A DNA stretch of 10,937 nt from an uncultured Eubacteriales bacterium (GCA_900548125.1 URJN01000048.1:1-10937); one strand, 5' to 3'; positions 1 to 6,997 are shown, counted from the first letter of the stretch. Numbers and translations: made by a program. Notes: generated from the letters alone by a model not told the origin.

Positions 1-2369
1 TGGACGGAAAGCAGAAGATTTTAATCGTTGATGATTCGGAAATGAACCGCGCCATACTGACCAGCATTCTGGGCGACGGATATGATTTTTTTGAAGCCGA
101 AAACGGCGTTCAGGCGGTCAAGATTCTGACGGAACAGCACGATCATATCAACCTCGTTCTGCTGGACATGGTCATGCCGAAGCTGAACGGCTTCGGCGTT
201 CTTTCTGTGATGAACCAGAATCATTGGATTGACAACGTGCCGGTCATCATGATTTCCGCTGAAAGCGACTCTGTTTATGTGGAGCGCGCCTATCAGCTGG
301 GCGTAACGGACTATATCGGGCGTCCGTTTGACAAGGCGGTTATCCGTCAGCGCGTCATCAATACGCTGATGCTCTATGCCAAGCAGAAGCACCTGATGCG
401 GATGGTCACCGAGCAGGTCTACAAGCGCGAAAAAAGCAACAACCTGATGATTGACATCTTGAGCCATATCGTCGAGTTCAGAAACGGCGAAAGCGGGCTG
501 CACATTCAGCACATCCACGCCGCCGTTGAGCTGCTGCTTCGCCAGCTGGTCACCCGAACCGACAAGTATCCGCTGACGGAATACGATATTTCTCTCATCA
601 GCACCGCTTCCGCCCTTCATGACATCGGCAAAATCAACATACCGGATTCCATCCTCAATAAGCCCGGCAATCTGACGCGCGAGGAATTTGAGGTGATGAA
701 AACCCATACCACCATCGGCGCGTCCATCCTCAAGAGCTTTGCCTTCCATCAGGATGAACCGCTGATTCGCGTTGCATATGATATCTGCCGCTGGCATCAT
801 GAGCGTTACGACGGCGGCGGCTATCCGGATGGGCTTTGCGGCGACGAGATCCCGATTACCGCGCAGGTCGTTGCCCTTGCCGATGTTTACGATGCGCTGA
901 CCAGCAAACGCTGCTATAAGAAGGCATACAGTCAGGAAGAAGCCATTCGAATGATTCTCAACGGCGAATGCGGTCGTTTTAATCCCCTGCTGCTGGATTG
1001 CCTGCTTGCCGTCAAAGATCAGCTCTACGTCAAGCTCCACACCACGCCGACCGCGGATGCCAGCCGTACAGGTGCAGAGCAGCTATCCGACCGCCTTCTT
1101 CACGATGAAGAGCTTCCCTATACGAGTGCCATGCAGTATCAGCTCGCCTGTGAGCGCATCAAGCGTGATTTTTACGCAAAACAGACGAACAGCATGGTTT
1201 TTGACTACGACGCCACGAAAGGCACGGTTTCCATCAGCGATTATACCGCCGTGCCGCCCTACGAAAACCAGATTGCGGATATCGACACCCTGATTCGCAG
1301 GCGTCAAATCTCCCCCGATGACCAGAAGAAGCTGAAAAATGCCGCCGCGCTGACCACGCCCGATTCACCGGACGCATCCGTTACGGCAGCGATTTACGTT
1401 GACGGCAAGCCCGTTCGGCATCGCGTCGCCATCCGGACGCTCTGGTCGCTCGATCAGCCGCGCCGGCTCATCGGTTCTGTCGGCTATGTGCATCGCCTTG
1501 ACCGTCAGGAAACACTCCTCGCTCAATTGAATCCGGATATTTCCAACGCTTCCGCGCCGGAAATCAGCCTGATGACTCAGCGGCTGCACGCCTTTTTCGA
1601 TAAGGTGCGTCTGATTGACCCGACTCAGCATACCGTTTTCCGCATCGCGCCGGACGGCAGGCTCACCGCAGAGAAAAAGCCCTGCTATACGATTTGGAAC
1701 GCGGATAAGCCCTGCATCAACTGCACCGGCTGCAAGGCGTCTTCGACCTGCTGCCGCTACATCAAGCTCGAATTGACCGATACCGGCATTTATCAGATTA
1801 TCGCCCTGCCCGTCATCGTCGAAGGACATTCGCTCGTTCTGGAGCTGATTTCCCGCTCGGATACGGGCGTTTGGTTCAATTCTCAGGGCAAGGAGCTGCT
1901 GCTCGAAAAATACGGTCATGATTTCTATACCGATAGCTTGACCGGCTCGTATTGCCGCCAGTATTTTGAAGACCAGCGCACGCATTTTGAAAATTCGGAC
2001 GGCATCGTGATGATTGACGTCGATCACTTCAAGCAGATTAACGACACCTATGGTCACCCCATCGGCGACGTTGCCTTAAAGAAGATTGCAAGCGCAATTC
2101 TCTCCTGCATCCGCAGTTCCGACGTGCTGATTCGCTATGGCGGCGATGAATTCCTCGTCATCTTCCCCAGGATTGAGAAGCAGGCTCTACTTTTGAAGCT
2201 GCGCTATATTCAAAACGCCGTCAGCCACGCCGTGGTTGACGATTATCCGGATATCAAGCTCTCCATCAGCATCGGCGGCGTATTCCGCATCACGCCGCTG
2301 ATGGAAGCGATTCGGCAAGCCGATCAATTCATGTATCAGGACAAAGCCCGCAAGGGCATACTCCGCTGA
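1..2369 (+). CDS. Response regulator with HD-GYP phosphodiesterase and GGDEF diguanylate cyclase domains (5' end cut by one base)
   Basis: Soluble c-di-GMP enzyme predicted to hold both degrading and synthesising domains under receiver control. The reading frame is open from base 3. Bases 1-2 are 'tg', so an ATG whose A lies just outside the window would give MDGKQKILIVDDSE and a protein of 789 residues. An internal ATG at 42 would cut off the first receiver strand and its acidic pair, so I reject it as the start. Domains in that numbering: receiver about 5-125 (acidic pair D11/D12, phosphoacceptor D56 in LLDMVMP, switch Ser86, with Arg108 in place of the usual Lys before PF); HD-GYP about 150-340 (HDIGK 207-211, HHE 266-268, DGGGYP 271-276); PAS-like region about 365-510; second PAS-like region with a cysteine cluster 562-585; GGDEF about 640-785 (DSLTG 645-649, GGDEF 714-718). 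An RxxD inhibitory site (RSSD 705-708) sits five residues before GGDEF. There are no membrane segments. Both catalytic motifs look intact. The net direction of c-di-GMP turnover cannot be read from sequence. Confidence 0.95.
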   Translation, partial: DGKQKILIVDDSEMNRAILTSILGDGYDFFEAENGVQAVKILTEQHDHINLVLLDMVMPKLNGFGVLSVMNQNHWIDNVPVIMISAESDSVYVERAYQLGVTDYIGRPFDKAVIRQRVINTLMLYAKQKHLMRMVTEQVYKREKSNNLMIDILSHIVEFRNGESGLHIQHIHAAVELLLRQLVTRTDKYPLTEYDISLISTASALHDIGKINIPDSILNKPGNLTREEFEVMKTHTTIGASILKSFAFHQDEPLIRVAYDICRWHHERYDGGGYPDGLCGDEIPITAQVVALADVYDALTSKRCYKKAYSQEEAIRMILNGECGRFNPLLLDCLLAVKDQLYVKLHTTPTADASRTGAEQLSDRLLHDEELPYTSAMQYQLACERIKRDFYAKQTNSMVFDYDATKGTVSISDYTAVPPYENQIADIDTLIRRRQISPDDQKKLKNAAALTTPDSPDASVTAAIYVDGKPVRHRVAIRTLWSLDQPRRLIGSVGYVHRLDRQETLLAQLNPDISNASAPEISLMTQRLHAFFDKVRLIDPTQHTVFRIAPDGRLTAEKKPCYTIWNADKPCINCTGCKASSTCCRYIKLELTDTGIYQIIALPVIVEGHSLVLELISRSDTGVWFNSQGKELLLEKYGHDFYTDSLTGSYCRQYFEDQRTHFENSDGIVMIDVDHFKQINDTYGHPIGDVALKKIASAILSCIRSSDVLIRYGGDEFLVIFPRIEKQALLLKLRYIQNAVSHAVVDDYPDIKLSISIGGVFRITPLMEAIRQADQFMYQDKARKGILR

Positions 2370-2427
2370 CATCCGCGTCTAAGCTGCTATACCCTCCCGT
2401 CTCCACTCAGGAAAGGAAGCGATTTGA

Positions 2428-2778
2428 ATGAACCTTGAAGAATTCTACGCCCGCATCGGCGGCAACTATGCCGATACCGTGCGCCGTCTTTGCAACGATG
2501 CGCTCGTTACGCGCTTCGTGATGAAATATCCCGCAAATCCGTCCTTCGACGAGCTGTGTGCCGCGCTGAATGCCTCGGATTGGGCTACAGCGTTCCGCGC
2601 CATTCATACGCTCAAGGGTGTTGCGCAGAATCTCGGCTTTGACAGGCTCTACGCCGCCAGCGTCCCGCTGACCGAAGCCCTTCGCGGCGGTCAGCCGCTG
2701 GAGAACCTCGCCCTGTTTGAGCCGGTAGAAGCCGCGCATAAGGAGATTCTCAGCGCAATCGACGAGCTGAACGCTTAA
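2428..2778 (+). CDS. Stand-alone Hpt (histidine phosphotransfer) domain protein
   Basis: A 116-residue protein consisting of one helical Hpt domain. The phosphorylatable histidine is His60 in AIHTLKGVAQNLGF, which matches the Hpt signature HxLKG. Such proteins shuttle phosphate between a hybrid histidine kinase and a receiver domain in the cytoplasm; they have no catalysis of their own. A good purine-rich site (AGGAAAGGAAG) lies just before the ATG. It starts 58 bases after the response regulator's stop on the same strand, with no terminator between, so the two are probably co-transcribed and the neighbour's receiver is the obvious phosphate partner. No histidine kinase is in the window. Family assignment is secure; the partner is inferred. 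Confidence 0.9.
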   Translation: MNLEEFYARIGGNYADTVRRLCNDALVTRFVMKYPANPSFDELCAALNASDWATAFRAIHTLKGVAQNLGFDRLYAASVPLTEALRGGQPLENLALFEPVEAAHKEILSAIDELNA

Positions 2779-2790
2779 CTCAGCAATCCA

Positions 2791-2805
2791 GCGGGCTGAG
2801 CCCGC
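2791..2805. repeat. Short GC-rich inverted repeat after the Hpt gene
   Basis: GCGGGC, a 3-base loop, then GCCCGC, 12 bases past the Hpt stop. No T-run follows on the plus strand, so it is not a classical terminator. A second GCGGGC copy at 2850-2855 is followed by TTTTT and could compete for the same GCCCGC arm. Possibly a 3'-end stabilising hairpin. Confidence 0.4.
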
Positions 2806-2880
2806 CCTCACCTCCGCCCCAGTCTGCAAAACACGGATGTTCTGCGCACGCGGGCGTTTTTCCGCAGTTCTCTATATGCA

Positions 2881-2920
2881 AAAGAACACCTTGCCATGTG
2901 CAGGGTGTTCTTTCTTTATT
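2881..2920. terminator. Hairpin terminator between converging operons
   Basis: A 14-pair stem (2881-2894 with 2900-2913, one G-T pair) closes a 5-base loop. On the plus strand it is followed by TTTCTTTATT, a modest T-rich tail that ends the response regulator/Hpt transcript. On the minus strand the same hairpin begins 3 bases after the phosphatase TAA, and its arm ends in TTCTTT, so it probably terminates that operon as well. Confidence 0.85.
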
Positions 2921-3644
2921 CTTGGATAATTCGGCTCGGTCTGGTGATGCAGAGCCTTCGTGCGGTTCGTTTGCCGAACCGAACTTTCAGCGTCTTATAG
3001 CAGAGCTTCATCATGCAGGGACGATTTTTAACGTTATGCGCATCCGATGCCGCGTAGTCAATCCAGCCCTTTTCAATCACATAGTCAATCCACAGCTGGC
3101 TGAACCACCCATGCTTCCTGCATATCGTTGCCGCGTTCATCTGCATGCGCACGCCGTAATTTCGGCGCAAATCGCGCACGCGCCAGACTGCCCGCAAGCA
3201 TCTATAACGCTCAATATGCGCGAATATCGGGCGATATCCGGCATTTCTCAGCTTTCTCGCCGCCTGTACCAGCAGCTTATACGGTGCCTGCGGCGCGAAC
3301 TCAACCAATACATACTCGGTACCGGCAAGCGTCGGAATCCTGCCCGACCGAAGCATATCGACTGTTTCAGCCGTATAGAGAATCTCGGCTCCGGAAAAAA
3401 TTTGAATCGGCAAGTCAACCGCAGCGCACCAGCCGCGTATCTCGTTCAGCCGCTCCATATATTCATCCATATAAAACGGCTTGCGACCGGGTTCGGCATG
3501 CGGCGTCGCAACGATGCAGTCAACACCGTTGCGATACGCCAATTCGAGCATTTGAATCGTCTGCTCCATGCTTTGCGAACCGTCGTCCAAGCCGTATACC
3601 AGATGATGATGGATATCCACGATACCGTGGAAAGAATTACTCAT
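2916..3644 (-). CDS. CpsB/YwqE-type PHP-domain protein-tyrosine phosphatase
   Basis: A 242-residue metal-dependent phosphatase of the PHP superfamily. It is expected to dephosphorylate the tyrosine-rich tail of the adjacent BY-kinase and so control capsule or exopolysaccharide synthesis. The family's metal ligands are all visible: His12 and His14 in DIHHH, Asp21 in LDDG, His49 in ATPHAE, Glu87 in GAE, Glu115 in VLVEF, His143 in AHIERY, and Asp201/His203 in SDAHN. The length matches the family, and there is no signal peptide or membrane segment. The ATG at 3644 overlaps the kinase stop by 8 bases and the upstream site is weak, which suggests translational coupling. It is the last gene of the operon and its TAA abuts the hairpin terminator. 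This is a different fold from the low-molecular-weight phosphatase Wzb. Confidence 0.93.
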   Translation of the reverse strand: MSNSFHGIVDIHHHLVYGLDDGSQSMEQTIQMLELAYRNGVDCIVATPHAEPGRKPFYMDEYMERLNEIRGWCAAVDLPIQIFSGAEILYTAETVDMLRSGRIPTLAGTEYVLVEFAPQAPYKLLVQAARKLRNAGYRPIFAHIERYRCLRAVWRVRDLRRNYGVRMQMNAATICRKHGWFSQLWIDYVIEKGWIDYAASDAHNVKNRPCMMKLCYKTLKVRFGKRTARRLCITRPSRIIQE

Positions 3645-4359
3645 CGTTCGATTTTCCGTAATAACCCGACTTATAATAGTGGTTGTAGTAGCCCTTGTTG
3701 TAATACTTCTTCGCGCTCAGCGTATCAAACGTCACCTTGTTGATGACGCATCCCAAAACGGGGCATCCGGACTGCTCCATCTGGTTCTTCGCTTCCACCA
3801 GTTCGCGGCGGCGGGTCGTATTGTAGTTGACAACCAGGACACAGCCGTCGCAGCGGCGTCCGATTTCCGCCGCGTCGATAACCAAACCAATCGGCGGCGT
3901 ATCGACCAGAACAAGGTCAAACTGCGTCGCCAGATGATCGAGCATTTCACCGAAATACGGCGTATCAATCAGCGTCATGGGCGAGGTGATATCGCGTCCG
4001 GCAGGCATGATGCACGCGCCGTACATATTGGTTTCATAGATACAGTCATCCAGATTGCAATGTCCCGCAAGATAGTGCGCCAGACCGAGCATCTCACCGT
4101 CCGTCTCCATGCGCAGGCGGGAAACGATGTTCGAGCGGCGCAGGTCGGCGTCCACCAGCAAAACGCGCTTGCCGCGTTTCGCCAGATTGTAAAGAACATT
4201 GATGGAGATATACGTCTTTCCCGCGCCGGGCATATAGCTGGTGAACGCAATGCGCTTGCAGTTTCTGCCGGAGAAGGAGAGGTTTGTGCAGATGGTATTG
4301 ATTGCTTCCGTTCCGGAGTAATCCGGCGCGGTAAAACGCTTGATGGTTGCCTTTCTCAC
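3637..4359 (-). CDS. CpsD/YwqD-type bacterial tyrosine kinase (BY-kinase)
   Basis: A 240-residue cytoplasmic P-loop kinase that autophosphorylates on a C-terminal tyrosine cluster when activated by its membrane adaptor, here the gene just upstream. Visible motifs: Walker A SYMPGAGKT (41-49), Walker A' LLVDADLRR (67-75), Walker B LVLVDTPP (149-156). The tail carries eight tyrosines as four YY pairs (Y219/220, Y224/225, Y228/229, Y233/234). The start is GTG, overlapping the adaptor's TGA as GTGA, with AAGGAG at 4371-4376 about 11 bases before it. An oddity: the N-terminal helix reads EAINTICTN, where the family's oligomerisation motif usually has two arginines (ExxRxxR). Separate kinase and adaptor polypeptides are the Firmicutes arrangement; proteobacterial Wzc fuses them. 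Confidence 0.93.
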   Translation of the reverse strand: MRKATIKRFTAPDYSGTEAINTICTNLSFSGRNCKRIAFTSYMPGAGKTYISINVLYNLAKRGKRVLLVDADLRRSNIVSRLRMETDGEMLGLAHYLAGHCNLDDCIYETNMYGACIMPAGRDITSPMTLIDTPYFGEMLDHLATQFDLVLVDTPPIGLVIDAAEIGRRCDGCVLVVNYNTTRRRELVEAKNQMEQSGCPVLGCVINKVTFDTLSAKKYYNKGYYNHYYKSGYYGKSNDE

Positions 4360-5165
4360 TTCTGCTCACTCTCCTTATTGTTGTTCCGTCTGTTGGGCGT
4401 ATTCTGACCCTTGGCGGCAGCCTTCTTGCTCTGCTTGGGCATCACGCCCAGCGTCGGCAGCTGCACATACTTTTCAATGTCATCGCTGCTGCGCAGGCGG
4501 TCATCCACCATGAACTGCACGACGATAATGCCGCAGCTCACGACCAACCCCAACAGGAAGCCCAGCAGCACGTTTCTCGTCTTATTCGGGGAGGAAGGCG
4601 CAGTGGGGAGAAGAGCCTCTTCAAAGACGTTGGGCTGCTTGGTATCCATCTTGACCGCAATAAATTCGCGCGCGACCTCCGCGTAGGTATCCGCGAGATC
4701 CTTCGCCTCCTGCGGGTTCGGAGAAACCGCCTTGATATACAGGATGCGCGTATTGCTCGGGTTGCTGACGCTGATCATGCTGGACAGCTGCTTATAGCTG
4801 TAATTAAGCCCCAGACGCTCCAGCACCATTTCATGTACATGCCAGTTGGAAAAGACTTCCATGTAGTCCGTGGTCAGATAATTTCCGATTTGCAAATCAG
4901 AAAGATTGATTGCCGAATCGTTGGAATTGACCACATACAGCTTGGAGGTCGCCGTGTACTGGGGCGTCACCATAAACAGCGTATACGCACAAGCGATGAC
5001 CGCGCCAAGGATGCAGCTCAATACAATAATCGCCCATTTTTCGAGTAGGCGGTACATCAGCTCGACCAGATCAATCTCCGTTGATTCGGAAACGGTCTGC
5101 TGAGCTTCCATTCTCTTCTTATCCGCAGTATCCTGCATCGCTGACTGACGCTGCTGCATGCTCAT
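4356..5165 (-). CDS. Wzz/CpsC/YwqC-type polysaccharide chain-length regulator and BY-kinase adaptor
   Basis: A 269-residue membrane protein with two transmembrane segments (about 44-65 and 198-219) flanking an extracellular region of roughly 130 residues. This is the Wzz topology. The proline-rich stretch LPTAPSSPNKTR before the second segment is typical, and the cytoplasmic tail after it is the expected kinase-activating region, ending in a basic, Asn/Gln-rich stretch. The frame is open upstream to a TTG at 5228, but I chose the ATG at 5165 because AAAGGA lies 7 bases before it. A second ATG at 5159 has AGGAG 7 bases before it and is equally possible. First gene of the three-gene operon, overlapping the kinase by four bases. 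Regulation probably runs through contact with the BY-kinase. Confidence 0.9.
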   Translation of the reverse strand: MSMQQRQSAMQDTADKKRMEAQQTVSESTEIDLVELMYRLLEKWAIIVLSCILGAVIACAYTLFMVTPQYTATSKLYVVNSNDSAINLSDLQIGNYLTTDYMEVFSNWHVHEMVLERLGLNYSYKQLSSMISVSNPSNTRILYIKAVSPNPQEAKDLADTYAEVAREFIAVKMDTKQPNVFEEALLPTAPSSPNKTRNVLLGFLLGLVVSCGIIVVQFMVDDRLRSSDDIEKYVQLPTLGVMPKQSKKAAAKGQNTPNRRNNNKESEQK

Positions 5166-5166
5166 T

Positions 5167-5179
5167 CTCCTATCCTTTG
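5167..5179 (-). promoter_or_regulatory. Tandem ribosome binding site deciding the Wzz-like start
   Basis: On the minus strand AAAGGATAGGAG holds two purine-rich cores. AAAGGA is 7 bases before the ATG at 5165; AGGAG is 7 bases before the ATG at 5159. Both support a start about 20 codons inside the longest open frame. Confidence 0.6.
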
Positions 5180-5194
5180 TCTTAGCGGAATCAA

Positions 5195-5221
5195 GCCCGC
5201 GCACCGATTTCGCGCGCGAGC
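5195..5221 (-). promoter_or_regulatory. Strong hairpin in the 5' leader of the Wzz-like operon
   Basis: A 10-pair GC-rich stem (5195-5204 with 5212-5221, two G-T pairs) and a 7-base loop, lying 15 bases before the ribosome binding site. No T-run follows on the minus strand, so it is not an intrinsic terminator. It could stabilise the leader or bind a regulator. The operon's promoter must lie between it and the terminator at 5257. A weak TATACA at 5234-5239 is the only -10 candidate I see, and it has no good -35. Confidence 0.45.
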
Positions 5222-5256
5222 AAAACAATCAGTTGTATATTTCGTATCAATAAACC

Positions 5257-5296
5257 AAAAAACGCAGAGCGCATCACTCTATGAGATGCGCTCTGC
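5257..5296 (-). terminator. Intrinsic terminator after the secreted-protein gene
   Basis: A perfect 12-pair stem GCAGAGCGCATC / GATGCGCTCTGC (5285-5296 with 5264-5275) with a 9-base loop. On the minus strand one base separates it from TTTTTT (5262-5257). It begins 8 bases after the stop codon. It separates the LCP/secreted-protein transcript from the Wzz-like operon. Confidence 0.95.
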
Positions 5297-5304
5297 AATA
5301 GCTA

Positions 5305-5913
5305 TTACTCGCCGAGAACAGCCATAGATACTGCAACAGCATCGTTCATCTGCGCCAGAACATCCAGCGGGAAGACAACGCTCAGGTCGCCGTTCTCCAG
5401 AACCTCTGCCTCGAGAACCTTCCAATCGACAACGTACTGTCCCTTCGCATCGCGCTCGCCGTTGTACAGACCCAGAACGACCGCAACCTTCTTGCCGGCT
5501 TCGTACTTCGTGGTGAACGTGAACACAACCTTCGCGTCGCCGGTGATCTTCTCAAAGCCGGTGAGCTTCAGCGTAACAAACTCGTTCATGCTGAGGGTCT
5601 TCAGGGCAACATCCTTGCCGAACAGCTCAGCGAGAGCTTCCTGCGTTTCGGTCGGGAAATAAGAGGCAGCAGAGTTGCCCGCGGTCACAACGTGCGCGTA
5701 AATCTTGGCGATTTCGCTCGTCACCTCGTCGGCATCCTCGGTCACTTCCAGAGTCCAGCCGTCGGCGGCAGCAACAGTGCCGTCTTCCTTCACGGCTTCA
5801 ACCTTCTGAACATGGGTCACGTCCGTAGTCGTCTTGCTGGGGGTCGCCGCAAACGCGGTAGACACGCCAAGCACCATCAGTGCGGCAGCCAAAGCCATAG
5901 CCATCTTTTTCAT
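5305..5913 (-). CDS. Secreted protein of unknown function
   Basis: A 202-residue protein with a clear signal peptide: KK, hydrophobic core MAMALAAALMVLGVS, and a cleavage site near AFA-A at residues 20-23. The mature part is about 180 residues, acidic, free of cysteine, and rich in Val, Ala, Thr and Lys. Its alternating hydrophobic pattern suggests beta strands, such as KVVFTFTTKYEAGKKVAVVL and DLSVVFPLDVLA. There is no lipobox, sortase motif, membrane anchor or recognisable catalytic motif, so it is probably released or held non-covalently at the surface. The ATG has an excellent site (GGGGAGGA, about 7 bases away) and the gene ends at a strong terminator, both fitting high expression. It lies 51 bases after the LCP gene on the same strand, probably in one transcript. 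I do not recognise the family. Confidence 0.85.
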   Translation of the reverse strand: MKKMAMALAAALMVLGVSTAFAATPSKTTTDVTHVQKVEAVKEDGTVAAADGWTLEVTEDADEVTSEIAKIYAHVVTAGNSAASYFPTETQEALAELFGKDVALKTLSMNEFVTLKLTGFEKITGDAKVVFTFTTKYEAGKKVAVVLGLYNGERDAKGQYVVDWKVLEAEVLENGDLSVVFPLDVLAQMNDAVAVSMAVLGE

Positions 5914-5964
5914 AGTGAGTTCCTCCCCTGATTCAATCGTTGAGTTTTTAATTTCTAACCAATC

Positions 5965-6990
5965 TCACTGCGCATCCTTCTTCGTGTAAAAAGCACTCAG
6001 AACAAAATCCACAGCAGATTGACTGGCAGCATGGAATTCTACAAATCCATCGTCTCCGATGGTATGCTCACCGGTCAGATATTCGACCGGCTGAACATCG
6101 TAATGATACGCCTTGTTGAGTTCGTTAATCATCCGCCCGCGAACCATGTCGGTCGTCAGATACGGCGAAAGCGAATCCAACATTTCCGAAGCGAAGCCGC
6201 TGTTTTCCGAAATCCTCTCTCGAATCATCGGAACGGCTGCATCCATGAAAATGCGCTGGCGGCTCATGCGCGCCTCATTCGTTCCCACCGCCATCGACAT
6301 GCGGCTGCGAACCAGAATCTCTGCCTGCTGACCTGTCAGCGTAAGCGTCTTTCCGGCGGTCATCGTCGGGTCGGAAGCGGTGAAATCGTCCAGAAGCGTC
6401 ACCGTCACGCCGCCGAGCAGGTCGTTCAGCGCGCCGATGCCGTCAAGCGGAATTTCAACATACAGCTCGATGCTCTGTCCGCCGAGCAAAGCCTGAACCG
6501 AGGCAAGCGTGTTCTTGCATCGCTCCTGCTTGTCAATGCCGTAGCCGTGCGCAAGACAGATCTGCATGTCGCGCGAACCCGCCTTGTTGCCGAACATACC
6601 CAGCACACTGACCGGAACGATGGTGTCGCGGTCGATTTGGAGCTGGCGAATGGTCTTGGCGTCGTGGTCAACGACCGTCAGCAGCAGGAAATCCGCCTGC
6701 CCGCCGTCGCGATAGCCTTCCGATACCTCGTCAGACCGCCTGTCCGTACCAATCAGCAGAACCGTTGTCAGATTCATCTTCTGCTCATAGGTCACACCCT
6801 CGACCTCAATGGTCGGGATTTGACCAAAGCCGCTGCTCATCTGACCCCGCTGCTCCTGATACTGGCTCAGCTCCCATTTCCGTCCCAGCACATAGCCCGC
6901 CGCAAGCAATGCCACAATCAGCACGCCGACAAACACAGCGCGTATTTTAAAATTCCTTCCGCGATGTCCGTCGCGCTTCATCCGACTCAC
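5965..6990 (-). CDS. LytR-CpsA-Psr (LCP) family cell-wall glycan ligase
   Basis: A 341-residue protein with a short basic cytoplasmic N-terminus, one membrane segment (about 18-36) and an extracellular LCP domain (about 72-260). LCP enzymes transfer undecaprenyl-pyrophosphate-linked glycans, such as teichoic acids or capsule, onto peptidoglycan. Visible family features: VLLIGTDRR (78-85), GGQADFLLLTVVD (96-108), the catalytic-region LQIDRDT (117-123, Arg121), IPLDGIGALNDLLGGV (180-195), and the arginine-rich VRSR...EARMSRQR (227-246). The start is GTG at 6990, with GGAGG (6998-7002) exactly 7 bases before it; the ATG three codons later is too far from that site. It is transcribed from the near-consensus promoter at 7044-7072. 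Its position beside a tyrosine-kinase polysaccharide operon fits wall attachment of a glycan, but the substrate is unknown. Confidence 0.93.
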   Translation of the reverse strand: MSRMKRDGHRGRNFKIRAVFVGVLIVALLAAGYVLGRKWELSQYQEQRGQMSSGFGQIPTIEVEGVTYEQKMNLTTVLLIGTDRRSDEVSEGYRDGGQADFLLLTVVDHDAKTIRQLQIDRDTIVPVSVLGMFGNKAGSRDMQICLAHGYGIDKQERCKNTLASVQALLGGQSIELYVEIPLDGIGALNDLLGGVTVTLLDDFTASDPTMTAGKTLTLTGQQAEILVRSRMSMAVGTNEARMSRQRIFMDAAVPMIRERISENSGFASEMLDSLSPYLTTDMVRGRMINELNKAYHYDVQPVEYLTGEHTIGDDGFVEFHAASQSAVDFVLSAFYTKKDAQ

Positions 6991-6997
6991 CTTCGGT

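Noticed and set aside
21..1040. Minus-strand open frame (about 339 codons) opposite the receiver and HD-GYP region
   Set aside because: The plus strand carries intact catalytic motifs over the same span; the antisense translation shows no recognisable fold.
2898..4407. Plus-strand open frames opposite the phosphatase and kinase genes
   Set aside because: They are antisense to two recognised enzymes and have low-complexity Arg/His-rich translations. One starts inside the terminator hairpin.
5166..5228. N-terminal extension of the Wzz-like protein to a TTG at 5228
   Set aside because: It would translate the leader hairpin, lacks a ribosome binding site and gives a segment unlike Wzz N-termini. 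The ATG codons at 5165 and 5159 each have a well-placed site.
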